Source: an uncultured Pelagibacteraceae bacterium (GTDB lineage Bacteria; Pseudomonadota; Alphaproteobacteria; Pelagibacterales; Pelagibacteraceae). Taken from it: a DNA stretch of 64,000 bases. The position numbers were made by a program, and so were the translations under genes. The DNA lies in the NCBI GenBank assembly GCA_902543295.1, contig CACBXW010000001.1, positions 62,001-126,000 of the forward strand, in the 5' to 3' direction. This document shows, one piece after another, positions 20,977-30,558 of this stretch; the first letter of the stretch is position 1, and each line of letters opens with the position of its first letter. A model generated the notes under the pieces. The model did no database searches. It was given only the letters and a program-made list of their open reading frames with translations, and was not told where the DNA came from.

Positions 20977-23613
20977 CAAAAGATTTCTTTCAGTCTTGAG
21001 TTTATTATTTTCTTTGATCAACTGAATAATCATTTCTTTCATTATTCTATTCTCTTCAACTGCTCTACCACTTATCTCAGCCAATCTTTCATTTTCTTTA
21101 GCTAGCTGCAATTGATCAAATAATTTTTCTAGTTCTGGATCAATAGGTAGACCCTCTATTTTTTTGCTAATATTATTTTGAATAACTTTCGTTAATGAAA
21201 TACTTACTTGGCTATCTTTAAGTCCATTTTGTTCATTAAACTCTAGATTAAAGTTTAGGCCGAAATTATCAGTATTTTTGCTGATATTTAAACCAGCTTT
21301 TACTGCTAAATCATCATTCATAAAATGGGCCATGTCTTTTCTTTCACCGTCTGCAACAATGTCAATTTTTTCACTCAAAGTTTGATTTAAAGATAGGCCT
21401 GTATATGGCTTAAGAACGAAGCCATTTTCAAAAGATTTTGAATACTCAACGTTAAATCCACCTGACAATACTTGATCCACAGCATCATCAACAGAAAGAT
21501 CCCCATCTGTAAAAGATGTTAGATAAGTTGGAAGTCTTCTTAGACCATATTTACCATCCACTTCAATATTTAAACTTTGACTATCATCAATTTCTATTTC
21601 TTTAGATGCTTTATAATTTACAGCAGCAAACTGACCTAGATTTTCTTTTGAAATAGTTTGTTGTGTTTCAGTTTCAAGATCTAAATATTTATTTTGAGTT
21701 AACCCAAAAATTGAAACTACAGAAAATTTAAATTTCTCGTAATCAATATCTTTTTTTAAACCGATAGCTAAATTTTCACTATCTAAAGCTTCTCCATTAT
21801 TAAATTTAGCTTGCTGAGATGAATAACTTAAGAACGGTGTAAAATTATCATTTTCAATTTCAAAGTCCCCCGTTACACCACTTGTTTCACTTTTATAAAT
21901 ATTATCTCTTTTTTTAACAGAGTAATATCCACTAGATTTTTTTTTTTCTGAAACTGAGTTAAAAATATCGTTTAAATTCGATAAAAATATTTCAGATCTA
22001 TACTTTTTGTTATGACTATCAATATCTAAATCTTCACCATAAACATATAAGAAACCATTAGTTTCTGAATTATCTGCATCTGAATTACTGTTACTATCTA
22101 ATATTTCATAGGTATCATTTCCACAAAGATTATTTGTGATTACCATATTTGTCTTATTATGAATTTCTATTTTTTGATCTTTTGAAATACTGCAATCTAA
22201 TGTCATGGTAGTAGTGGTACTATTTAATTCAATTTCACCTATATAAGTTCCATCGCCCTTAGTAACTATTTCTAATCCTGTGTTATTTGAATTTGCCATA
22301 ACAATAGAATTGTCACCTCCTGAAATAGTTCCTGAATTATTAATTGTTAAGTCATCAAAGTTTTTATTGGCGTGATAATCTCCAATTTTAATTCCGTCTG
22401 CATCACCATTAATTGCGCTAATTGTTCCAAAATTATTTAGAACTACATTTTCACCAGCTTCTACAGATGTTGAATCGTTACCAAATCCAATTCCAAAGTG
22501 ACCTGTATTATTCTCACCTGTTGATGTTATCGTTCCATAATTATTTATGGTAAGGTTCTTTGTTCTACCAGCTCCAATAGCAGCTGTTGATGATTTTATT
22601 GTTCCAGTATTGTCGATAGTTGTTCCACCAGTGTTTCTAGCTATTTGTATTGCCGCTCCAAACGCTGATTCAATAGTGCCACTATTAGTAATGGTGTGAG
22701 CGTCGTCACTATCTCCTTGTCTATCAATAAGAACCGTGCCTGTATTAGTACCTGTATTTGTTGAGCTAATTGTCCCTGAATTTGTAAATGTAACTCCAGA
22801 GCACTCTCTACAATAAATAGTATTTCTATCTGAAGTTATTGTTGCACGATTATCTATTGTAATATTTGATCCATTTTCAGCTAGTATACCATATCTACCT
22901 GCACTCTCGATTGTTCCTCCCTCATAATTTATAATTTCACTATCTGTAAGATATTTTGCGATAATTGGGTTATTACCTGATGTAGATTTAATTGTTCCTC
23001 CATCATAGTTATAAATTTTAACACCTCGACTTCGTGGGTTTCCTCCTGCTCCAGTGCCTAACAAAATTGTTCCTTGTGTTGCACTAATCATACCGTGATT
23101 ATGTAATATTAGCCCAACTGCAGTAGAGCCCGAGGATGATAAACTAGATTGACAATTATCGTTATTTCCAGCTTTATCACACCAACCAACATTTCGACCC
23201 TCAATCGCATTTCCTGCTTCAGCGCTAATTGTGGCACCCGCATTATTTGTGATTGTTATATTTTCTGCGTAATCTATATAAATTCCCTCATTATTGTCTG
23301 AGTTGATAGTTCCATTATTAGTTATTGTTGTATTTAAAGATGATTGAGCATGAATTGCTTTTTGTTTATTAGTTCCATCTTCAGTTTCAATTGTTCCATC
23401 ATTTGTAATCTGAACTCCAGTTTCATCTTCTAGATCAACAGCCTTATGGTCATTGTAGGTAATAGAACCAGCAGAAGTAATATTTAAAATATCATCATCT
23501 GCACAAGCCAATTGATTAGTTGATGCACTAGCAATAGTTGTTAAACATGGACCTGCTAAACTATGAGAGCTAAATAAAAAAAATAAAATTAAGCTAAGGT
23601 ATATTTTTTTCAT
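20965..23613 (-). CDS. Autotransporter-like surface protein with C-terminal coiled-coil tail
   Basis: This is a secreted repeat protein with a predicted outer-membrane barrel. The 882 residues begin with a signal peptide (about 1-20, ending SHSLAG). Residues about 50-450 contain many ITNSGTI-like repeats expected to form a beta-helix. The barrel-like, alternating segment spans about 575-812. Unusually, about 69 residues follow the barrel (from about 814), rich in Glu, Lys and Leu with heptad spacing and ending NLLLKN; ordinary autotransporters end in the last barrel strand. It is the last gene of the minus-strand minor-pilin run, 12 bp after pilY1. Barrel assignment is by pattern only. Confidence 0.72.
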   Translation of the reverse strand: MKKIYLSLILFFLFSSHSLAGPCLTTIASASTNQLACADDDILNITSAGSITYNDHKAVDLEDETGVQITNDGTIETEDGTNKQKAIHAQSSLNTTITNNGTINSDNNEGIYIDYAENITITNNAGATISAEAGNAIEGRNVGWCDKAGNNDNCQSSLSSSGSTAVGLILHNHGMISATQGTILLGTGAGGNPRSRGVKIYNYDGGTIKSTSGNNPIIAKYLTDSEIINYEGGTIESAGRYGILAENGSNITIDNRATITSDRNTIYCRECSGVTFTNSGTISSTNTGTNTGTVLIDRQGDSDDAHTITNSGTIESAFGAAIQIARNTGGTTIDNTGTIKSSTAAIGAGRTKNLTINNYGTITSTGENNTGHFGIGFGNDSTSVEAGENVVLNNFGTISAINGDADGIKIGDYHANKNFDDLTINNSGTISGGDNSIVMANSNNTGLEIVTKGDGTYIGEIELNSTTTTMTLDCSISKDQKIEIHNKTNMVITNNLCGNDTYEILDSNSNSDADNSETNGFLYVYGEDLDIDSHNKKYRSEIFLSNLNDIFNSVSEKKKSSGYYSVKKRDNIYKSETSGVTGDFEIENDNFTPFLSYSSQQAKFNNGEALDSENLAIGLKKDIDYEKFKFSVVSIFGLTQNKYLDLETETQQTISKENLGQFAAVNYKASKEIEIDDSQSLNIEVDGKYGLRRLPTYLTSFTDGDLSVDDAVDQVLSGGFNVEYSKSFENGFVLKPYTGLSLNQTLSEKIDIVADGERKDMAHFMNDDLAVKAGLNISKNTDNFGLNFNLEFNEQNGLKDSQVSISLTKVIQNNISKKIEGLPIDPELEKLFDQLQLAKENERLAEISGRAVEENRIMKEMIIQLIKENNKLKTERNLLLKN

Positions 23614-23625
23614 TACACCTTTTTA

Positions 23626-26600
23626 TTAATTTTCTCTCCAAGACTTTCTGTAAGTTTGAACTTCACCAGTAGCAGCTTCTAAAGTAACAAGGTCAGCAAC
23701 TGCTCCTAACGATTTACCAGATATATTTGCAAAAATTTTGCCAGCGAAAAGTACGATTTCTGATAAGACCCCTTTACCAACAAATCTACATAAAGTTTTT
23801 TGTTGTTCTGTTCTTTTAGACTCTAATCCGATAAACGAGTCATGTGTTCCACATTCATCATCAGTTACACAAATCAATGCATCTCCCAAATCACATTTGT
23901 TTTGAGATACAGATGGTCTATAAACTGGGAAGTAAACCATACCATTGTTTACTTTTGGTTGAGCAGTAACTTTAGCAAAATCTTTTAATACAACATACCA
24001 ACCTCTGTCTTTGTCTGTCACTCTACAAGAAGTTCCGCTTCTATCATTTGATGTATTTTGACATTTTGTAATATCATCTGCATTTTTTGGAGTTGCGATA
24101 GATTTATAGAATGGATAATCTGGATCTTTTATTCCAATCATTAAGTTATTTGTTCCTTTTACTCTTGCATTCAATCTTTGAGCATCCCCAGTTCCAGCGT
24201 ACAACCATAAATTATTTGTTGTTCCACCAATTGAAGCATCTAATGGTTTATACATGTATCTACCATTTGATTTAGTTGCTCCTGCTTTAAATAATGTTGT
24301 TATGTCATACATTTTTATAGGTACATTTTGAGGATCTGTACTCATATTTGTTAAATTTAATTTACTAATTTTACCTTCTAAATCAGACAAGTATACAAGT
24401 GCTCCTGCAAAGTCAGCACCCCTTGCTTTATCTGGAGTAATAACTGTTAATGATGCGGGAACAGAATTATCAATATCGCTTGCAGTAGTATCTTCTACCG
24501 TAATTGTCTTTATTAATTGTCCAAACTTATCTTTTGATTGCAGATCAATAACAAATACATTACTACCAGCTCCTGAGAATTGAGCACCAAAACCTCCACC
24601 CATTACAGCGACTGATATATCGTCATCTCTGACATTGTCTCCAGCACCAGCATTAGGTAGTCTAAATATTCTTGGATCTGACCATGTTTCTCCAAGAGTA
24701 CTGTAGTCCCATTCAGGGTCTGTTACAACTCCAGTACCAACTGCTCCTTGTTTTATATTCACTCCTATCGGTGAGTTGTCTCTTTGAGTTTTGGACTCGT
24801 CAGCATCAAATTTCATTTTTTTGTTGAAATTAATTTGAGTGTTTCCAGATGTATCATAGCTAATTGTAATGCTATTTGTTATATCAACTCCATCTTCAAG
24901 AACTGATAGCATACTTTTAGTTAGACTTTTTACTGGTAAAGTCCATTTTGTGCTTTCGTAACAATACTTAGTTTGTGTATCATCACAAGTTTGCTTACTT
25001 GCTACTTCATTATCTTTATCTGGAGCATAAACGTTACCTACTTCTTGTGCTTCTAGAAATTCACTTAGAGGATAAGATGTACCTATATAATCATATACAA
25101 AAACATTATTTGCATGATCCATTCTGTACACCTGATTATTAATCATATCATTATATATTGAGACTAAATGCTCTGGTTTTGCAGGATCAGTCACATCTAA
25201 TACAGAGAAACCACTACCTCCTCTTCCATAAGGTACAAACAATACGGTATGCCAATTTGCAGATGTATCATGTGGACTTTGAAAGAAAATATCATGTTGA
25301 ACGGGAGATCCATCAACACCATAAATTGCATTTGAACCTCCTTTGTTTGGATTAATTTCATTTAAGTTAGTATTCATTATTGTAGGTAATCTTGATGCTA
25401 TAAATGGTGGCACAAATCCCCACAATTCTACTCCTGAGCCTGCATCTAAAGCATGCAAAACTCCACTATTTGATCCAGCATAAATTACAGGTTTTCTCAA
25501 TCTTTGTGATTCTGCCCAACTATCATATCCCTTAGTTGATCTCCAATAAGCCTCTTGATTTTCACTTGTGAAAGCCGTTTCCGCAGTTGGTGGTCCTACA
25601 ACAACTAATTGTGAATGGTAAACATCTCCCATTGGCTTAGCTCTTGCTTCTGTCAGATTACAATCTGCATCATAATCAAAATAATCTGTTCCTCTAATAA
25701 AATTAATTAAGCCTTTTAAATCATCATCTGTTCCATCAGCCACACCACTTGTGTTTGCACATCTTTTATTATTTATAGAATTATCAGTATTTTTAGTTTT
25801 TCTGTGATAGTCCTGAATATCAAACCCTTTTAGAGTTAAGATACTTTCAATCGCTGAAGAATTACTTTCTACCCAGTTGTTATAATTTGTCGAATAATCC
25901 GTTCCAGGAATTGGACTCCATATCTTTCTATTCCCTGGTTTAGGCAGTACATCAACAGCTGACCAGTTACCTTTATCTTTTGTATCAAGATTTCCTTTTT
26001 TATCTATTTTTGTTCTCTTAATAGTTCCAGTCCATTCTTTATTTTGAGCATAATCAAACTGCGCTTGATACAATGATCCATCAGAGTTTAATGTTGCAGT
26101 AATAGCAGGCGCTGTGAAAGATAACTTAGATGCAATTATTTGCGAAACAGCAGCAGCTAGTTGAGTTTTGAGTGACTCTGCTGTTGGAGCAACAATAGCT
26201 TTTGTTGTTCCTCCTGCTACAGCTAGTTCATTAAAATACCTCATTCCTCTATTGCTAATTCCTGTTCCAAAAGCAATAGCGAATGTGGGTATCTTATAAT
26301 TATTAAATAAGTTTTTTGCCATAGACACAGCTTTTGAGTGATTGTACCAATCACCATCTCCAATAACGAGGACATAACTTTTTTGACAAGGTGAATTTTT
26401 ATCAATTGGGCTTAAACTCCCATGAAGATAATAGTCTTGAGCTATTTTCATAAATGTATAGGCATCAGTTCCACCTCTTGCATTAACTGACGAAATAATT
26501 TTGTTAATTTGCGCAGCTCCATCATTATGAACTCTTACTTTTAAACAGTTTTGGGTATCACAAGGTTTTGCTCTACCTGTGGTTATATCCCCTGACCATG

Positions 26601-27768
26601 AACTAAAACCTGGTGGCCATGCTTTCGATGACCATGAACTTGACCAATAACCAAAGCCAAAATTTACACCTGATGTTAAATTTGAGTCTGTGACCACTGC
26701 TTTTATGGCTTTATGTGCTGCTGCCATTCTTGTAGTAGCAGCATATCCACCAATAGACTTTATATATGTTCCATTTTCATCAAAAACCTGTACTTTTTTT
26801 GCATTATATCCATAGGTAATAATCCTATCATTGCTATGATCATAACTAATTCCAAAAGGATAATAAAAAAATGTATTACTTGCAGTTGAAACACCCATGT
26901 ATCGGTATCTGCCTTTGTCCCAATTTAATGTGTATCCAGTTCTAGACGAGTTAACAGTTATTTTACGCATCTTATTATAGCTACGAGACATAATATAAAG
27001 CACATCATTTGTGTTAGGGTCTGCTTCCATTCCATAAACATAGCCTGAAGCTCTATCTCTAAAATTTTTATTTGTGCTTCCAGTAGGACATAAAGTGCCT
27101 CCAACACTAGTTAAAGGAGCACTATAAAGTCGACCAGCATAGTGACTGTAAAGAGTATTGTTATTTGCTGCAATTGCATATGAATATCTCCAAGCGTTAT
27201 TTGAAAAACTACAATTTCTTCCACTATTAGTGTTCAGGTTCATTGAATACAAACGACTGTTGGAAGTGGTAAATAAATAATTTTGATAAACTGTTACACC
27301 TCTAGGATAAGTGCCAGTAGCTAAACTTCCTAAACAAGCACCATCTGAAAGTCTAATCTTTCTAATTCTATGGTCATAATAACTTGCCACATACATGACC
27401 CCGTTATAAACATCTGCACTGTAAGGATAGTAAGTTCGACATGACCCACTCATACCAACTCTTCCATTTGAACCCCAAGAAGTATCAGTTTTACCAGTAG
27501 TATAATCTATTTTTCTAACCCCATATCTTGAAAATTGTGCAATATAAATATTTCCTGAACTATCTGTAACACCATCAAACATTCTATTGATTGATTGTGC
27601 GTTACTCATTCTCCACCCCATACTTCCAGATTTATCTAAAAGAATTAATAAGTTGGAAGGAACATCAGCTTGTGTTCCAGTGCCTGGCGGCAATAATTTT
27701 GCATGTAAGTTTGATGCAAAAAAAGAAAAGAACAGTATTAGGCTGGATATAAAAATTTTAAATTTCAT
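23626..27768 (-). CDS. pilY1: PilY1-type pilus tip/adhesion protein with split vWA domain
   Basis: PilY1 proteins sit at the pilus tip or outer surface and control pilus extension and adhesion. The 1380 residues start with a signal peptide (about 1-23). A vWA MIDAS motif DKSGSMG follows at 45-51. The next stretch, about 53-345, looks like an NHL/beta-propeller module (GNIYIAQF, GVMYVASYYDHRIRKI and similar repeats). The vWA fold seems to resume at AAAHKAIKAVV, with the MIDAS Thr in RGGTD (434) and the strand VIGDGD (468-473). The C-terminal half has the PilY1 propeller: IYAGSNSGVLHALDAGSG, VDGSPVQHDIFF, SVLDVTDPAKPEH. The ATG overlaps the upstream gene's stop (TAATG). Confidence 0.88.
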   Translation of the reverse strand: MKFKIFISSLILFFSFFASNLHAKLLPPGTGTQADVPSNLLILLDKSGSMGWRMSNAQSINRMFDGVTDSSGNIYIAQFSRYGVRKIDYTTGKTDTSWGSNGRVGMSGSCRTYYPYSADVYNGVMYVASYYDHRIRKIRLSDGACLGSLATGTYPRGVTVYQNYLFTTSNSRLYSMNLNTNSGRNCSFSNNAWRYSYAIAANNNTLYSHYAGRLYSAPLTSVGGTLCPTGSTNKNFRDRASGYVYGMEADPNTNDVLYIMSRSYNKMRKITVNSSRTGYTLNWDKGRYRYMGVSTASNTFFYYPFGISYDHSNDRIITYGYNAKKVQVFDENGTYIKSIGGYAATTRMAAAHKAIKAVVTDSNLTSGVNFGFGYWSSSWSSKAWPPGFSSWSGDITTGRAKPCDTQNCLKVRVHNDGAAQINKIISSVNARGGTDAYTFMKIAQDYYLHGSLSPIDKNSPCQKSYVLVIGDGDWYNHSKAVSMAKNLFNNYKIPTFAIAFGTGISNRGMRYFNELAVAGGTTKAIVAPTAESLKTQLAAAVSQIIASKLSFTAPAITATLNSDGSLYQAQFDYAQNKEWTGTIKRTKIDKKGNLDTKDKGNWSAVDVLPKPGNRKIWSPIPGTDYSTNYNNWVESNSSAIESILTLKGFDIQDYHRKTKNTDNSINNKRCANTSGVADGTDDDLKGLINFIRGTDYFDYDADCNLTEARAKPMGDVYHSQLVVVGPPTAETAFTSENQEAYWRSTKGYDSWAESQRLRKPVIYAGSNSGVLHALDAGSGVELWGFVPPFIASRLPTIMNTNLNEINPNKGGSNAIYGVDGSPVQHDIFFQSPHDTSANWHTVLFVPYGRGGSGFSVLDVTDPAKPEHLVSIYNDMINNQVYRMDHANNVFVYDYIGTSYPLSEFLEAQEVGNVYAPDKDNEVASKQTCDDTQTKYCYESTKWTLPVKSLTKSMLSVLEDGVDITNSITISYDTSGNTQINFNKKMKFDADESKTQRDNSPIGVNIKQGAVGTGVVTDPEWDYSTLGETWSDPRIFRLPNAGAGDNVRDDDISVAVMGGGFGAQFSGAGSNVFVIDLQSKDKFGQLIKTITVEDTTASDIDNSVPASLTVITPDKARGADFAGALVYLSDLEGKISKLNLTNMSTDPQNVPIKMYDITTLFKAGATKSNGRYMYKPLDASIGGTTNNLWLYAGTGDAQRLNARVKGTNNLMIGIKDPDYPFYKSIATPKNADDITKCQNTSNDRSGTSCRVTDKDRGWYVVLKDFAKVTAQPKVNNGMVYFPVYRPSVSQNKCDLGDALICVTDDECGTHDSFIGLESKRTEQQKTLCRFVGKGVLSEIVLFAGKIFANISGKSLGAVADLVTLEAATGEVQTYRKSWREN

Positions 27769-28316
27769 TAATTTTGAGACTCACTTTTCGCCATCTCTTC
27801 TTCAAGTTGATTATAGAAAATTCCAAGTAACTCATCATATTTTTTGTTAGAAAGATACATTTGCTCTTCAATAAATCCAAGATCATCCAAAATTCTTTGG
27901 TAAACTATAAACTGCTTTGTTTTTTCAAATACTTCATATCCAAGATATGAGGTTGGAGTTTGACCTGTATCAAAGTCACCATAATTTCTTTTTACATATT
28001 TCATTATAGTTAATTTTTCAGATTTTTTTGTGTCGCTTTCAGTATTTAAACTAATTAAATTAACCGCAGCTAGTTTGTCGTTTAAAAATCTATACTCAAT
28101 AGCAACATCTTTTAACCTGTGGTTTGGGCAGACTTCATCAGCAACAGCAATGACCATGCTCAATTCATCTTCTCCAAAATTTTCTAGTGGCATTGCTGGG
28201 CCATATTTGTCCTGTATTTTTGAAATATCCTCTCCAAAGTCTAAATCAAATTTACAAGCTGCGTTTGCATGAATTGAGAAAAGGAATATGAAGCTTATTA
28301 AAATAATTTTTTTCAT
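27768..28316 (-). CDS. Secreted protein of unknown function between pilX and pilY1
   Basis: I do not recognise this 182-residue protein. It has a clear signal peptide (about 1-19, ending HANAA) and a mature part of mixed alpha/beta composition with only two cysteines (Cys21 and one in ADEVCPNHR). The last 40 residues are rich in charged helix. It does not look like a pilin, since it lacks the G-F/L-x-x-x-E leader. Its stop overlaps the pilY1 start by one base and it lies 48 bp after pilX, so it is probably made with the minor pilins and may act in the periplasm with PilY1. Confidence 0.8.
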   Translation of the reverse strand: MKKIILISFIFLFSIHANAACKFDLDFGEDISKIQDKYGPAMPLENFGEDELSMVIAVADEVCPNHRLKDVAIEYRFLNDKLAAVNLISLNTESDTKKSEKLTIMKYVKRNYGDFDTGQTPTSYLGYEVFEKTKQFIVYQRILDDLGFIEEQMYLSNKKYDELLGIFYNQLEEEMAKSESQN

Positions 28317-28364
28317 AAACGTATATATTATCTTATTTTATTCATATTTTATTAGTTAAAAACC

Positions 28365-29123
28365 TTAATTTTTAGGTAAAACTACCACACTTTCTAACGA
28401 AACTATCATTCTATCTTTTTCTTTTTCAGCTCCATAAATACCACAACCATAAACTCTGTAAGCAATACCATTCTTTGAAGCATCAGATGCCGTTAATTTA
28501 ATGCTGGATCCGATTGCTTGTGTACTTGCAGCACCAATTCTCTCAATAAAGTACTCATAATAATAACTTTTCATTCTAACTGCTTCCTCTTTTTCAAAAT
28601 CTTTACCTTTATTTCTAAAAGTATTTTCAAGAATTACTCCAAGATTAAAACTGTGAGCCACTTCTTTTTTCGTGGTTTCATTCTTTATAACTCTCATCCT
28701 TTTTTTGTCGTCTGGATTATCTCTATCAATATCTCTATAGCTTTTAAAACAAGATGTACCTGTATTTATAAATTTTCGATCAATTGTTGATGTAAATTTA
28801 TATTTAGCACCTGGATTATAGTTTTGCGCACTCATAGTTCCTAAAAAAGGAGAGGTATGATCTTCTGGTAAATTTGCTTTCGAAGTATCTCTAGCGCTTT
28901 TTCCATCCCATGGTCCACTTTTCTCATTTAAAATATATTTTTCTCCTTCTAACAGAGCCATCTCTGCAGCATAAAATGTTTGTTGATATTGATCACTGTT
29001 ATTATTGCTTTGATGGTCACCTGATGAAATTAATATCAATGCTCCACCCATTAATGACATTGCCAATAGCAAAACTAATGACAAAACCATTGCAAATCCT
29101 TTTTCTGATTTTCTAATTATCAT
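28365..29123 (-). CDS. pilX: Minor pilin PilX-like
   Basis: PilX-type minor pilins help prime pilus assembly and carry PilY1. The 252 residues start with a type IV leader, KG followed by FAMVLSLVLLLAMSLMGGAL; the usual Glu at position 5 of the mature pilin is absent, which is normal for PilX. The N-helix continues into the PilX_N pattern QYQQTFYAAEMALLEGEKYIL. The globular part has four cysteines or fewer and no recognised fold. It overlaps pilW by 4 bp and precedes the secreted unknown protein and pilY1. Confidence 0.86.
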   Translation of the reverse strand: MIIRKSEKGFAMVLSLVLLLAMSLMGGALILISSGDHQSNNNSDQYQQTFYAAEMALLEGEKYILNEKSGPWDGKSARDTSKANLPEDHTSPFLGTMSAQNYNPGAKYKFTSTIDRKFINTGTSCFKSYRDIDRDNPDDKKRMRVIKNETTKKEVAHSFNLGVILENTFRNKGKDFEKEEAVRMKSYYYEYFIERIGAASTQAIGSSIKLTASDASKNGIAYRVYGCGIYGAEKEKDRMIVSLESVVVLPKN

Positions 29124-29917
29124 AGTCCCATATTTCTTGTGTGTGCTGATACGACTAAAGCTTCTCTTAAAAACTTATCTGTGAATTTCTTATTAGATTT
29201 TTGACCTAAAAGTCTAAATGGTCTTTCATTCTCTTTTCTAAAAAACTCGCCCTGAGATCTTAAAGATACCATTATATCAACAACTTTAATCTTGTTGCTA
29301 TCGCTAAGTGTTTTAGGAATTGGATTCATTACTTTACCTTTACTATCAATTGGAATAAAAATTAATTCTTGAACGTAATCAACCACCAATTCATCTTTAT
29401 AAAGCAAGTCATCAGTTGATTGTGTTGGTGCCGTCCAGCTAGATCCATTCCATTCATATTTTGATTTATAAATGGCATATGCATTAATTTTTTTGTTAGT
29501 TTTCTTGTCTACAATATTTGATGCTTTACACTCGTAAACGACTTTGTATGTTTTATATAAAAAAACTGGTGGTTTAGCATTAAGATTTTTAGGATCTCTA
29601 ATTCTATCACCGTAAGTTATTTCAATTTTATCACAACCGCTACCTGGAGCTTTAGTAATTAAAATTGGAACGTAATTTGTTGGGGTTTTACTGACATCAT
29701 CAAAATATCTAAAACCTGCAATTCTTATATCTCTCACTAACATTCCAATCATATCTCTTCCTGTCTGACTAATTTTTGCTCTATCAATTACTTGTGAATA
29801 ACTATTATTAACTGCGTTATAAGATGTAAACATAGCAGCCATCATTATCATTGAAATCACAACCCCGATAAGAATTTCAATTAGCGTTACTCCAGTTTCT
29901 GAATTAAATTTTTTCAT
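29120..29917 (-). CDS. pilW: Minor pilin PilW-like
   Basis: PilW is a minor pilin of the tip-priming complex. The 265-residue protein shows the prepilin cleavage and methylation site ETG/VTLIEILIGVVISMIM with Glu at mature position 5. A conserved N-helix follows, then a DMIGMLVRDIRIAGFRYFD segment typical of PilW, where a helix precedes the beta domain. The stop overlaps pilX by 4 bp and the start overlaps pilV by one base. The order fimT-pilV-pilW-pilX-pilY1 matches the gamma-proteobacterial minor-pilin operon, and the call relies on that order as well as sequence. Confidence 0.88.
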   Translation of the reverse strand: MKKFNSETGVTLIEILIGVVISMIMMAAMFTSYNAVNNSYSQVIDRAKISQTGRDMIGMLVRDIRIAGFRYFDDVSKTPTNYVPILITKAPGSGCDKIEITYGDRIRDPKNLNAKPPVFLYKTYKVVYECKASNIVDKKTNKKINAYAIYKSKYEWNGSSWTAPTQSTDDLLYKDELVVDYVQELIFIPIDSKGKVMNPIPKTLSDSNKIKVVDIMVSLRSQGEFFRKENERPFRLLGQKSNKKFTDKFLREALVVSAHTRNMGL

Positions 29918-30558
29918 CAGTTCATTTGGAAATATAAATATTTTTTCTTTTGAACAGTTTTACCTTTCGTATCTGTCCCTGTAGTTGGCATTAATATTTC
30001 CATTCTGCCGATATAAGTTTTGTCCCAAATATCATCATTACGATAATCACAGTTTGGTCTACTCTTCCCATTTTCTTTTACGTTATTTCTACAAATCTCA
30101 TAAACTTTTAATTTTTTTATGTCATTGGTAAGTGTTGAACCAATACTTGTAGGTTGGCATTTAATTCTGTCGCTTGATACTCTTAAATTCCATTTTTGGG
30201 TTTTATTATCAATTGCAATATCTGTACCTTTATAAGGATTACCTGTTATATTTTGTCTTTTTCTGCATTCTGCATTTTGCCAAGCGTAATCATTCTTATC
30301 CGTTAAGTTAGCTAGATGTTCATAAAGTTTATCATCACCTTTTTTTGAATTTGAATCTCCAATTAAATCTTCTACGATCATAGCAGTTATATAATTAGAT
30401 TTTGTTCTTTCCCCAGAAACATCAATTGATCTAACTGAATAATTGACCATCTGAAAAACCGCTATAAAACCTATTCCAACAATAGCCGTTGCAACTAAAG
30501 CTTCTAAAAGCGTTAAACCCTTTTCTTTTAATTTACTGTCTATTCCAATCACTTCCAT
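29917..30558 (-). CDS. pilV: Minor pilin PilV-like
   Basis: PilV is a minor pilin of the same priming complex. The 213 residues have a short leader with the site KEKG/LTLLEALVATAIVGIGF, including Glu5, followed by a hydrophobic helix and a small globular domain with several cysteines (NAECRKR, RIKCQPT, YEICRNN, RPNCDYR) that could form disulfides. The start lies inside the end of the upstream fimT-like gene (26 bp overlap), which implies translational coupling. An internal start nearer the leader is possible, since the first eight residues MEVIGIDS are not conserved in type. Confidence 0.86.
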   Translation of the reverse strand: MEVIGIDSKLKEKGLTLLEALVATAIVGIGFIAVFQMVNYSVRSIDVSGERTKSNYITAMIVEDLIGDSNSKKGDDKLYEHLANLTDKNDYAWQNAECRKRQNITGNPYKGTDIAIDNKTQKWNLRVSSDRIKCQPTSIGSTLTNDIKKLKVYEICRNNVKENGKSRPNCDYRNDDIWDKTYIGRMEILMPTTGTDTKGKTVQKKKYLYFQMN

